Source: Eunapius fragilis (lineage: Eukaryota; Porifera; Demospongiae; Spongillida; Spongillidae). Taken from it: a stretch of DNA of 64,000 nucleotides. The stretch covers positions 13,847,105 to 13,911,104 of the forward strand of contig OY811974.1 of the NCBI GenBank assembly GCA_963681505.1, in the 5' to 3' direction. The notes under the pieces were generated by a model. That model ran no database searches. It saw only the letters and a list, made by a program, of their open reading frames with translations, and was not told the origin of the DNA. Shown one piece after another: positions 1 through 9,539 of this stretch (position 1 is its first letter; every line of letters begins with the position of its first letter). Made by a program: the position numbers and the translations under genes.

Positions 1-507
1 ATACCCACTTGAGTGGATGAAACAGGTGAAACAAATGAACACACAAATATAACATACACATGCACACTCACATACATCAGCCGTGCCCAATCCCTCACCA
101 GCACATCAGCTAGGTGAGTGTGGTCCAGTCCTTGTGTGAGGCATCTTCCTGCTTCTAACTCTGCAATGTGGCAATAGCTCAGAAAGACATCACACAACTT
201 ATGGTGGCGTACCACAACGTCAACTCCATACAACATCAACTCCATGCCGACAGGTAGCTGCATGATGGTCGAGAGGGTTGAGTGCCACATCAGGGCAAAG
301 AGCACATGAAGTGCCTCTGGAAGTGTCCGATTGCAAGCCAAAACACCACTTAACCACCAGTTGGTTATTGTTTAGAGCTCGCCTTTGGAATACGAGTATT
401 GCTTATTCTGAAACCCAAGTCCAACTGTGTGGGCAAACTGACCATAATCCATACACTATCGATTGCAATAGGCCTACACTTGGCACGTACGTGTGTGATC
501 GATAAAT
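1..507. other. Non-coding flank, no gene recognised
   Basis: No coding frame, RNA gene or recognisable mobile element is visible here. The stretch is mixed-composition DNA with short CA-rich patches near the left end. A 16-bp segment (CAACRTCAACTCCAT plus one base) occurs twice in tandem at about 215-246. Short open frames on both strands overlap one another and show no domain or compositional bias, so I treat them as chance. A distal promoter or an intron of a gene outside the window cannot be excluded. Confidence 0.6.
11..75 (+). repeat. Diverged direct repeat, copy 1 (CA-rich)
   Basis: This segment, which includes ACAAATGAACACACAA, aligns with about 1,847-1,912 at a shift of about 1,836 bp. 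The two share a GAGTG-GTATGAAA-like start, the ACAAATGAACACACAA core and a CA-rich tail, with scattered substitutions and small indels. It reads as an old duplication in the flank. Microsatellite content makes the tail alignment weak, but the core match is outside the simple repeat. Confidence 0.55.
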
Positions 508-603
508 GTACAGGACTGGTGCCGGTATTGTACTGGGCTGATGTATTGAATGTACTGGACTGGAGTGATGTATGTACTGGACTGGTGTGTGTAGTATGCA
601 CTG
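508..603 (+). repeat. 22-bp minisatellite, about 4.5 copies
   Basis: A GTACTGGACTGG-type core recurs at 508, 530, 552, 574 and 598, giving spacings of 22, 22, 22 and 24 bp. The remainder of each unit is a degenerate TGATGTATT-like stretch. Copies differ by one to several bases. Short open frames across it exist because of the repeat and are not evidence of coding. Confidence 0.75.
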
Positions 604-690
604 GACCACCTCACATAAACTACATGGACTTAAATGGCAGACTTTGCATTTGGTGATATCAAACATCCTCTGTGTGTGTGTGTGTGTTTT
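580..690 (+). repeat. Diverged direct duplication, copy 1, ending in (TG)n
   Basis: The segment around AGACTTTGCATTTGGT and CAAACATCCT matches about 1,191-1,310 at a shift of 611 bp, with scattered substitutions. Both copies run into a (TG)n tract directly after CAAACATCCT; the tract here covers about 671-687. It is an old local duplication, and the microsatellite was probably present in the ancestral segment or grew from the same seed in both copies. Confidence 0.75.
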
Positions 691-950
691 TGTATTTACA
701 TGTAAATGGTCTCACTGGATGGAGCCTTGATAATGGCAGTGAAATTATTTCTACCCTATCTCAAAAGATTTGGCCACTGGATATGCTGAGCTATTCACAC
801 ACATGACTTCATATTTACCCATGGCTTCAGAACTTCAAATGTAAAAATCTGAGGATGATACACCGGAGTGTCGTACTTCCCACCAACCCCCTCCCTCTTT
901 AATAAAGGTGTAGGGGCAATGCCACACCCCTTCCCTCCTCCATCATACAA
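691..950. other. Unique non-coding stretch
   Basis: I see no gene, structured RNA, simple repeat or mobile element end here. Composition is mixed, with a C-rich patch near 880-935. Confidence 0.5.
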
Positions 951-1000
951 CATACCAGTCCACTACATACATCCCAGCGATCCAATACGCCAGTCCTGTT
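951..1000 (-). repeat. Probable inverted, degenerate copy of the 22-bp minisatellite
   Basis: Read on the minus strand this stretch begins near ACAGGACTGGCGTATTGG and ends near AGTGGACTGG. That resembles the plus-strand minisatellite at 508-603, which contains ACAGGACTGGTGCCGG and TACTGGACTGG. Spacing is degraded and only the cores match well. It suggests that the repeat family was once distributed in both orientations here. Confidence 0.4.
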
Positions 1001-1190
1001 AATACAACATGTGGTGGAAGTGGCAAATACCTAATGCCTCTGAACTGTATGTAGGACTCGAGAACTAGTGAGACACACCCACCCAAGATCTGAGCACTTG
1101 GTGTCATTTGAAGTAGGTTTCTGGATCTTAGTGGCCTGGGCAGCGCCACTTTCAAAAGGCAATCCAGTATGTATAAGTCCAGTACATGCA

Positions 1191-1277
1191 ACAACTGGTG
1201 TGTTGTATGTATTGGACCAACTAACATAAATTCCATGGTGCTAAATGGGAGACTTTGCATTTGGTCATAGCAAACAT

Positions 1278-1311
<34 letters not shown>

Positions 1312-1317
1312 GTGTGT
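1191..1317 (+). repeat. Diverged direct duplication, copy 2, with (TG)n tract
   Basis: This is the second copy of the segment at 580-690, at a shift of 611 bp. It holds GACTTTGCATTTGGT and CAAACATCCT followed by an almost pure TG tract at about 1,280-1,310, clearly longer than the tract in copy 1. The antisense strand gives a long Thr-His open frame that is purely microsatellite translation. Confidence 0.75.
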
Positions 1318-1680
1318 CGTGTGCATGTGTGATATGTAATGTGTGTATAGTGATATACATGTGTGCATGTGTTTACATGCATGAGCAAATAATTAACTAA
1401 CACACATCAAGCCAGCTGCTGCTCACCTAACAGTACAGAAGCAGCCCATTAGCAGAAGAGCGATAACATATGCACAATGCACACACATCTAACGCACACA
1501 AACACATGCATATATTCTCAACAGACATATCTTCTCAACAGACATATGCACACCCACACACAATGCATATGATCTAACTAGCTCCCCTTGTATATGATCT
1601 AGCTCCCCTTGCTAGAGAGGTCCAGCTTGATACTTGGGCTATTGAGCCCCACTTGATAACATGCAGAAATGTTATAAAAA
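1318..1680. other. Non-coding stretch with short tandem duplications
   Basis: No gene is visible. TG-rich DNA runs to about 1,375. A 16-17 bp unit (TTCTCAACAGACATAT) occurs twice at about 1,515-1,547. A unit of about 21 bp ending CTAGCTCCCCTT occurs twice at about 1,568-1,610. A GAGAGGTCCAG phrase near 1,615 recurs near 1,780, so this segment also shares pieces with the DNA to its right. Confidence 0.5.
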
Positions 1681-2030
1681 CACAGAAATACACACATACA
1701 TACTCCACACACACACACACATACACACATACACACACACTCACAAAACAACGTACATGTACATGAAACACCTCTAGCTTGAGAGGTCCAGTTCCAATCT
1801 ATTGTCAGTCCAGCTTGCCCAAATACTAGACTACTGAGACCTATGTGAGTGTATGAAATAAGTGACACAAATGAACACACAATTACAATATCCACGTGCA
1901 CACACACACACACACATTCACACACATGCACATGCACACACATGCATCCATGTGCTTTGACATTCACATGCATATACACATGTGCACACATGCACACAAG
2001 CACACACAAGCACACACATACATATGGCAC
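1681..2030 (+). repeat. CA-rich microsatellite region
   Basis: Interrupted (CA)n DNA with the purest parts at about 1,705-1,740 and 1,899-1,915. Between and after them CACA alternates with CATG and CATA steps. The opposite strand gives a Cys-Val-rich open frame that is simply (TG)n translated. The region contains copy 2 of the duplication first seen at 11-75. Confidence 0.8.
1847..1912 (+). repeat. Diverged direct repeat, copy 2
   Basis: This is the partner of 11-75 at a shift of about 1,836 bp, sharing the core ACAAATGAACACACAA and flanking GAGTG/GTATGAAA-like bases. Differences are scattered and the 3' end merges into the (CA)n tract. Confidence 0.55.
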
Positions 2031-2528
2031 CAACACTTTTGTGATGGAAACTGATCCAACAACTAGACAATCTCTGTTTACTATCACACAGTTAGGCCTA
2101 TACAGTTGTATAGGCAGGCTGGTTGTAGGCTATTTCAAATGTTGTGTAGTTCTTAGTTTGGCGGGGTCTGGTAAATGTATAAGATATTATTGAGTCCAGT
2201 CTGATGCGTACGGCACCCCCCCCCCCCCCCCCCTCACTTTTCGTATCGGACCTGAAGCGGACAGCAACCTCCCTTCCCCCCCCCCCCCCCCCCCCCTTCC
2301 CCGCTTTTCGTATCGGGCCTGAAGCGTACAGCACACAACACATGCACACACACCTGAGCACACGCCCTGCTTTTCGTATCGGGCTTGAAGCGGACAGCAC
2401 CACCACCACCCCCCCCCCCCCCCCTACCCCCGCTTTTCTTATCGCGGCAGTGACGTAGTGTGATGTTAAGCGCCCGGTGTGGTGGTGGGGGGGGGGGGGG
2501 TGTTCTCGGCTTCTGGCCCGGGCCCGAT

Positions 2529-2570
<42 letters not shown>
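2529..2570 (+). repeat. Poly-G run of 42 bases
   Basis: An uninterrupted run of G follows GGCCCGAT. A second G run of 14 bases lies 29 bp upstream at 2,487-2,500. Runs this long can form G-quadruplexes and are error-prone in both replication and sequencing, so the exact length is uncertain. Confidence 0.85.
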
Positions 2571-2571
<1 letters not shown>

Positions 2572-2703
2572 ATCTGCTCATGCGTTCGTTCGTTGACGCG
2601 ATAATTAATTATCTCTCGTCTATTTCGGCCCCCCTCAACCCTGCGCCCGGGGACATATGTCCCCCCCCCCCCCCCCCCCCCACCCCCACCCCTCTCTCTA
2701 GCT

Positions 2704-2762
2704 CTACGCCACTGTATCGCGGGTCTAAACCCCCCTTTTGGAAAATTCTGTATCCGCTCCTG
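2704..2762 (-). mobile_element. Possible degraded hAT-like transposon end
   Basis: On the minus strand the sequence reads CAGTGGCGTA at 2,713-2,704 and, further right, a related CAGGAGCGGATACAGAATTT at 2,762-2,743. CAGTGGCG-type termini followed by a GGATCCAGAATTT-like stretch and a G run are typical of non-autonomous hAT elements in many animal genomes. There is no transposase and no clear 8-bp target duplication, so this rests on a short end motif only. Confidence 0.35.
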
Positions 2763-2950
2763 GAGAGGGTGCTCCGTGTGCTTTTGAGCACCCTGTAACC
2801 GTTAGTTATTAATTTTAACGACAACGTATTTGCTGTGTGCCAAAGGCCCCCACTTTTGTATCGGACTTGAAGCGGACTGCATCTCCCCCCCCCTCCCACA
2901 TACACACACACACTTTTCGTATCGGACCAGAAACGGGCCCTCCCCTCCCC

Positions 2951-2974
2951 CAGAGATTATATATATAATCTCTG
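2951..2974. repeat. Perfect 24-bp palindrome
   Basis: The left arm CAGAGATTATAT is followed with no spacer by its exact reverse complement. It lies between C-rich tracts that end at 2,950 and resume at about 2,975. It could extrude as a cruciform or fold as an RNA hairpin. It may be the centre of a foldback element, but the C-rich sequence on both sides is not itself inverted, so the symmetry stops at 24 bp. Confidence 0.9.
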
Positions 2975-3012
2975 CCTTCCCCCCCCCCCCCCCCCACCTT
3001 AAGCAACCCCCT

Positions 3013-3037
3013 CGCTGAAATTCTGGATACGCCACTG
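3013..3037 (-). mobile_element. Possible hAT-like terminal sequence
   Basis: The minus strand starts CAGTGGCGTATCCAGAATTT and runs on through CAGCG into a G-rich stretch and the long G run opposite 2,979-2,995. This is the better of two such ends in the patch, about 300 bp from the other and in the same orientation. They may be ends of two nested short elements. No transposase is present. The family assignment rests on the end motif alone. Confidence 0.4.
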
Positions 3038-3041
3038 TATA

Positions 3042-3642
3042 TATACTACGTGTGTGGGTCAAGCTATGGTTGATACGCACATGTAGAACGCCTATAAGCA
3101 CATCAGATGTAACATACCTGAGTGAGTCACACAGTGGCAGAGCCCGTATTAAAACGTCCATTACGTCATGCAAGTGGAAGAATTAATAATGGGACATTCA
3201 GTACCTAACACCACTGAAGTGACTCTGGAACCTTGAAAAGTAGAGGAAAGAGTGTTTTATGGTATCTGGCCCCTTCCTCGATGATCTGGCTAACATTTTA
3301 ATCACTGATTCTTACTGCAACTATCACAGATCCTGAGAAAAATGCACAAACATCTTGACAAAACCCAAATTTCTACACAATTTCTACATGTGTCTATGGA
3401 CGTGTTGTTTTAGAGCCATGGAACCTACAGATAGACCCTGGATTTTTTTGTTTCATCAATAAAGCATAGTGAAAGATGTTCTTAACTATATTTTTGACCG
3501 CCTTCCTATTTTCTGACGATTCCTGATTTATACTGAACAGAAATGCACTTTGTTCAATACATGTCAATGGACGCGTGCGCGGAAAATTAACGGACGTTTG
3601 CATTGACGCGTCAGGAATACGTAATGAGCGTCCGAAATTTCT
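3042..3642. other. Unique DNA between transposon-like patch and satellite
   Basis: No gene is supported. A 97-codon minus-strand open frame crosses from here into the satellite (to 3,687); its first part lies in the satellite and it has no recognisable domain, so I do not call it. Composition changes along the stretch: ordinary AT-leaning DNA to about 3,560, then a CpG-dense patch up to the array edge. Confidence 0.55.
3566..3642. other. CpG-dense patch abutting the array
   Basis: About eleven CpG dinucleotides fall within roughly 75 bp, including GACGCGTGCGCGG and the perfect 10-bp palindrome TGACGCGTCA at 3,604-3,613. The rest of the flank is CpG-poor by eye. It may be a tiny CpG island, a fragment of a CpG-rich element, or chance. 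Confidence 0.5.
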
Positions 3643-3662
3643 GGTAATGGGGTTAACCAAGC

Positions 3663-3870
3663 GATTCAAAAGTAGGTTCCCACCCATACATTCCTATGGG
3701 AAACCACCCATACATCTCTATGGGAAATATTGACTATCTTAGCACCGAGGTGTTGATGAGACATGCAATTTGAGCAAACCACTGTACACATGGAAGATAG
3801 CAGTAACCACTCCTCTATCTCTTTTTAATGCCACCCCGAGCATATCTGCTTTGGTATGGGTTTACCTAGC
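3663..3870 (+). repeat. Long (L, 208-bp) monomer, first in the array
   Basis: The first monomer is the long type. It carries two tandem hairpins: CCCATACATTCCTATGGG, then AAACCA, then CCCATACATCTCTATGGG. Each has a 6-bp stem CCCATA/TATGGG and a 6-nt loop. The repeat distance of the hairpin is 24 bp. After the second hairpin L reads AAATATTGAC where the S type reads AAATTTTTGAC, so L is 24 minus 1 = 23 bp longer. A third dyad follows later in the same monomer, around the TGCTTT loop. Boundaries are my arbitrary choice of phase. Confidence 0.85.
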
Positions 3871-6173
3871 GATTCAAAAGTAGGTTCCCACCCATACATT
3901 TCTATGGGAAATTTTTGACTAACTTAGCATCGAGGTGTTGATGAGACATGCAATTTGAGCAAACCACTGCACACATGGAAGATAGCAGTAACCACTCCTC
4001 TATCTGTTTTAAATGCCACCCCGAGCATACCTGCTTCGGAATGGGTTTACCAAGCGATTCAAAAGTAGGTTCCCACCCATACATTCCTATGGGAAACCAC
4101 CCATACATCTCTATGGGAAATATTGACTATCTTAGCACCGAGGTGTTGATGAGACATGCAATTTGAGCAAACCACTGCACACATGGAAGATGGCAGTAAC
4201 CACTCCTCTATCTCTTTTTAATGCCACCCCGAGCATACCTGCTTTGGTATGGGTTTACCAAGCGATTAAAAAGTAGGTTCCCACCCATACATTTCTATGG
4301 GAAATTTTTGACTATCTTAGCATCGAGGTGTTGATGAGACATGCAATTTCAGCAAACCACTGCACACATGGAAGATAGCAGTAACCACTCCTCTATCTGT
4401 TTTAAATGCCACCCCGAGCACACCTGCTTCGGAATGGGTTAACCAAGCGATTCAAAAGTAGGTTCCCACCCATACATTCCTATGGGAAACCACCCATACA
4501 TCTCTATGGGAAATATTGACTATCTTAGCACCGAGGTGTTGATGAGACATGCAATTTGAGCAAACCACTGCACACATGGAAGATAGCAGTAACCACTCCT
4601 CTATCTCTTTTTAATGCCACCCCGAGCATATCTGCTTTGGTATGGGTTAACCAAGCGATTCAAAAGTAGGTTCCCACCCATACATTTCTATGGGAAATTT
4701 TTGACTATTTTAGCATCGAGGTGTTGATGAGGCATGCAATATGAGCAAACCACTGCACACATGGAAGATAGCAGTAACTACTCCTCTATCTGTTTTAAAT
4801 GCCACCCCGAGCATACCTGCATCGGTATGGGTTAACCAAGCGATTTAAAAGTAGGTTCCCACCCATACATTCCTATGGGAAACCACCCATACATCTCTAT
4901 GGGAAATATTGACTATCTTAGCATCGAGGTGTTGATGATACATGCAATATGAGTAAACCACTGCACACATGGAACATAGCAGTAACCACTCCTCTATCTG
5001 TCTTAAATGCCACCCCGAGCATACCTGCTTCGGTATGGGTTTACCAAGCGATTCAAAAGTAGGTTCCCACCCTTACATTCCTATGGGAAACCACCCATAC
5101 ATCTCTATGGGAAATATTGACTATCTTAGCATCGAGGTGTTGATGAGACATGCAATTTGAGCAAACCACTGCACACTTGGAAGATAGCAGTAACCACTCC
5201 TCTATCTCTTTTTAATGCCACCCCGAGCATACCTGCTTCGGTATGGGTTTACCAAGCGATTCAAAAGTAGGTTCCCACCCATACATTCCTATGGGAAACC
5301 ACCCATACATCTCTATGGGAAATATTGACTATTTTAGCATCGAGGTGTTGATGAGACATGCAATTTGAGCAAACCACTGCACAAATGGAAGATAGCAGTA
5401 ACCAGTCCTCTATTTCTTTTTAATGCCACCCCGAGCATATCTGCTTTGGTATGGGTTTACTAAGCGATTCAAAAGTAGGTTCCCACCCATACATTTCTAT
5501 GGGAAATTTTTGACTATCTTAGCATCGAGGTGTTGAAGAGACATGCAATTTGAGCAAACCACTGCACACATTGAAGATAGCAGTAAACACTCCTCTATCT
5601 GTTTTAAATGCCACCCCGAGCATACCTGCTTCGGAATGGTTTAACCAAGCGATTCAAAAGTAGGTTCCTACCCATACATTCCTATGGGAAACCACCCATA
5701 CATCTCTATGGGAAATATTGACTATCTTAGCATCGAGGTGTTGATGAGACATGCAATTTGAGCAAACCACTGCACACATGGAAGATAGCAGTAACCACTC
5801 CTCTATCTCTTTTTAATGCCACCACGAGCATACCTGCTTCGGTATGGTTTAACCAAGCGATTCAAAAGTAGGTTCCCACCCATACATTCCTATGGGAAAC
5901 CACCCATACATCTCTATGGGAAATATTGACTATCTTAGCATCGAGGTGTTGATGAGACATGCAATTTGAGCAAACCACTGCACACATGGAAGATACAGTA
6001 ACCACTCCTCTATCTCTTTTTAATGCCACCACGAGCATACCTGATTCGGTAGGGGTTTACCAAGCGATTCAAAAGTAGGTTCCCACCCATACATTCCTAT
6101 GGGAAACCACCCATACATCTCTATGGGAAATATTGACTATCTTAGCATCGAGGTGTTGATGAGACATGCAATT
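3771..6173 (+). repeat. Edge-zone HOR, 2,403-bp unit (12 monomers)
   Basis: The monomer order here is S L S L S L L L S L L L, with one L missing a base in the phrase GATAGCAG near 5,995, which explains 2,403 rather than 2,404 bp. The variant GGTTTACCTAGCGATT and, further on, GGAAGATGGCAG and GGCATGCAATATGAG recur 2,403 bp later (for example 3,838 to 6,241 and 4,732 to 7,135). The match holds for roughly the first 1.1 kb of the unit and is lost near 4,920 against 7,320, so the second copy is partial. Confidence 0.8.
3871..4055 (+). repeat. Short (S, 185-bp) monomer, second in the array
   Basis: The short type has only one copy of the first hairpin, CCCATACATTTCTATGGG, followed by AAATTTTTGAC. 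It also carries the second dyad, typically CATACC-TGCTTC-GGTATG (6-bp stem, 6-nt loop), near its 3' part. The segment GTATGGGT after that dyad can alternatively pair with ACCCATAC of the next monomer's first hairpin about 25 bp on, giving a larger competing stem-loop. Confidence 0.85.
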
Positions 6174-7320
6174 TGAGCAAACCACTGCACACATGGCAGA
6201 TAGCAGTAACCACTCCTCTATCTCTTTTTAATGCCACCCCGAGCATATCTGCTTTGGTATGGGTTTACCTAGCGATTCAAAAGTAGTTTCCCACCCATAC
6301 ATTTCTATGGGAAATTTTTGACTATCTTAGCATCGAGGTGTTGATGAGACATGCAATTTGAGCAAACCACTGCACACATGGAAGATAGCAGTAACCACTC
6401 CTCTATCTGTTTTAAATGCCACCCCGAGCATACCTGCTTCGGAATGGGTTAACCAAGCGATTCAAAAGTAGGTTCCCACCCATACATTCCTATGGGAAAC
6501 CACCCATACATCTCTATGGGAAATATTGACTATCTTAGCACCGAGGTGTTGATGAGACATGCAATTTGAGCAAACCACTGCACACATGGAAGATGGCAGT
6601 AACCACTCCTCTATCTCTTTTTAATGCCACCCCGAGCACACCTGCTTTGGTATGGGTTTACCAAGCGATTCAAAAGTAGGTTCCCACCCATACATTTCTA
6701 TGGGAAATTTTTGACTATCTTAGCATCGAGGTGTTGATGAGACATGCAATTTGAGCAAACCACTGCACACATGGAAGATAGCAGTAACCACTCCTCTATC
6801 TGTTTTAAATACCACCCCGAGCACACCTGCTTCGGAATGGGTTAACCAAGCGATTCAAAAGTAGGTTCCCACCCATACATTCCTATGGGAAACCACCCAT
6901 ACATCTCTATGGGAAATATTGACTATCTTAGCACCGAGGTGTTGATGAGACATGCAATTTGAGCAAACCACTGCACACATGGAAGATAGCAGTAACCACT
7001 CCTCTATCTCTTTTTAATGCCACCCCGAGCATATCTGCTTTGGTATGGGTTAACCAAGCGATTCAAAAGTAGGTTCCCACCCATACATTTCTATGGGAAA
7101 TTTTTGACTATTTTAGCATCGAGGTGTTGATGAGGCATGCAATATGAGCAAACCACTGCACGCATGGAAGATAGCAGTAACCACTCCTCTATCTGTTTTA
7201 AATGCCACCCCGAGCATACCTGCATCGGTATGGGTTAACCAAGCGATTTAAAAGTAGGTTCCCACCCATACATTCCTATGGGAAACCACCCATACATCTC
7301 TATGGGAAATATTGACTATC
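6174..7320 (+). repeat. Second, partial copy of the 2,403-bp HOR
   Basis: This matches about 3,771-4,917 at the 2,403-bp shift with few differences, including the diagnostic GGTTTACCTAGCG, GGAAGATGGCAG and CCTGCATCGG variants. At about 7,320 it departs from the first copy and enters material carrying ACTGTACACATGG, a variant also present at the very start of the array near 3,780. Confidence 0.75.
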
Positions 7321-9450
7321 TTAGCATCGAGGTGTTGATGAGACATGCAATTTGAGCAAACCACTGTACACATGGAAGATAGCAGTAACCACTCCTCCAT
7401 CTCTTTTTAATGCCACCCCAAGCTTATCTGCTTTGGTATGGGTTTACCAAGCGATTCAAAAGTAGGTTCCCACCCATACATTTCTATGGGAAATTCTTGA
7501 CTATCTTAGCATCTAGGTGTTGATGAGACATGCAATTTGAGCAAACCACTGCACACATGGAAGATAGCAGTAACCACTCCTCTATCTGTTTTAAATGCCA
7601 CCTCGAGCATACCTCCTTCGGAATGGGTTAACCAAGCGATTCAAAAGTAGGTTCCCACCCATACATTCCTATGGGAAACCACCCATACATCTCTATGGGA
7701 AATATTGACTATCTTAGCATCGAGGTGTTGATGAGACATGCAAATTGAGCAAACCACTGCACACTTGGAAGATAGCAGTAACCACTCCTCTATCTCTTTT
7801 TAATGCCACCCCGAGCATACCTGCTTCGGTATGGGTTTACCAAGCGATTCAAAAGTAGGTTCCTACCCATACATTCCTATGGGAAACCACCCATACATCT
7901 CTATGGGAAATATTGACTATTTTAGCATCGAGGTGTTGATGAGACATGCAATATGAGCAAACCACTGCACATATGGAAGATAGCAGTAACCAGTCCTCTA
8001 TCTCGTATTAATGCCACCCCGAGCATATCTGCTTTGGTATGGGTTTACCAAGCGATTCAAAAGTAGGTTCCCACCCATACATTTCTATGGGAAATTTTTG
8101 AATATCTTAGCATCGAGGTGTTGATGAGACATGCAATTTGAGCAAACCACTGCACACATTGAAGATAGCAGTAACCACTCCTCTATCTGTTTTAAATGCC
8201 ACCCCGAGCATACCTGCTTCGGAATGGGTTAACCAAGCGATTCAAAAGTAGGTTCCCACCCATACATTCCTATGGGAAACCACCCATACATCTCTATGGG
8301 AAATATTGACTATCTTAGCATCGAGGTGTTGATGAGACATGCAATTTGAGCAAATCACTGCTCACATGGAAGATAGCAGTAACCACTCCTCTATCTGTTT
8401 TAAATGCCACCCCGAGCATACCTGCATCGGTATGGGTTAACCAAGCGATTTAAAAGTAGGTTCCCACCCATACATTTCTATGGGAAATTTTTGACTATCT
8501 TAGCATCGAGGTGTTGATGAGACATGCAATTTGAGCAAACCACTGCACACATGGAAGATAGCAGTAACCACTCCTCTATCTGTTTTTAATACCACCCCGA
8601 GCACACCTGCTTCGGAATGGGTTAACCAAGCGATTCAAAAGTAGGTTCCCACCCATACATTCCTATGGGAAACCACCCATATATCTCTATGGGAAATATT
8701 GACTATCTTAGCACCGAGGTGTTGATGAGACATGCAATTTGAGCAAACCACTGCACACATGGAAGATTGCAGTAACCACTCCTCTATCTCTTTTTAATGC
8801 CACCCCGAGCATATCTGCTTTGGTATGGGTTAACCAAGTGATTCAAAAGTAGGTTCCCACCCATACATTTCTATGGGAAATTTTTGACTATTTTAGCATC
8901 GAGGTGTTGATGAGGCATGCAATATGAGCAAACCACTGCACGCATGGAAGATAGCAGTAACCACTCCTCTATCTGTTTTAAATGCCACCCCGAGCATACC
9001 TGCATCGGTATGGGTTAACCAAGCGATTTAAAAGTAGGTTCCCACCCATACATTCCTATGGGAAACCACCCATACATCTCTATGGGAAATATTGACTATC
9101 TTAGCATCGAGGTGTTGATGAGACATGCAATTTGAGCAAACCACTGTACACATGGAAGATAGCAGTAACCACTCCTCCATCTCTTTTTAATGCCACCCCA
9201 AGCTTATCTGCTTTGGTATGGGTTTACCAAGCGATTCAAAAGTAGGTTCCCACCCATACATTTCTATGGGAAATTCTTGACTATCTTAGCATCTAGGTGT
9301 TGATGAGACATGCAATTTGAGCAAACCACTGCACACATGGAAGATAGCAGTAACCACTCCTCTATCTGTTTTAAATGCCACCTCGAGCATACCTCCTTCG
9401 GAATGGGTTAACCAAGCGATTCAAAAGTAGGTTCCCACCCTTACATTCCT
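6660..9450 (+). repeat. 1,780-bp HOR pair (6.66-7.66 kb and 8.44-9.45 kb)
   Basis: About 1 kb starting near 6,660 recurs 1,780 bp later. Shared rare variants are AATACCACCCCGAGCACACC (about 6,809 and 8,589), GCACGCATGG (about 7,159 and 8,939), AAGCTTATCTG, GGGAAATTCTTGAC and GCATCTAGGTG. The shift of 1,780 equals 4S+5L. The first copy overlaps the second copy of the 2,403-bp HOR, so these are successive overlapping duplications. Confidence 0.75.
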
Positions 9451-9539
9451 ATGGGAAACCACCCATACATCTCTATGGGAAATATTGACTATCTTAGCAT
9501 CGAGGTGTTGATGAGACATGCTATATGAGCAAACCACTG

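Larger units (their letters stand above)
2214..2995 (+). repeat. Cluster of a ~31-bp module separated by C/G homopolymers
   Basis: A module reading roughly CACTTTTCGTATCGGACCTG then AAGCGGACAGCA recurs at about 2,235, 2,303, 2,369, 2,432 (only its first 13 or so bases), 2,851 and 2,911. Copies are flanked by homopolymer C runs at 2,216-2,233, 2,276-2,296, 2,409-2,424, 2,661-2,681, 2,885-2,893 and 2,979-2,995, and by G runs at 2,487-2,500 and 2,529-2,570. The module next to a C run looks like one unit copied repeatedly, perhaps the inside of a short non-autonomous transposon. Pro-rich and Gly-rich open frames across the runs are not credible proteins. Confidence 0.7.

Noticed and set aside
943-1403. 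Minus-strand open frames of 141 and 60 codons
   Set aside because: Their N-terminal parts are translated (TG)n/(CA)n and the rest has no recognisable domain.
1599-2193. Overlapping open frames of 162 and 114 codons on opposite strands
   Set aside because: Both are dominated by microsatellite translation (Cys-Val and Thr-His runs).
2098-3173. Pro-rich, Gly-rich and Arg-Phe-Ser-Asp-Thr-Lys open frames
   Set aside because: They follow from homopolymer runs and the repeated 31-bp module; frames on both strands are open across the same runs.
3394-3687. 97-codon minus-strand open frame across the array edge
   Set aside because: It starts in satellite DNA and enters unrelated flank, has no known domain, and would be an unlikely fusion.
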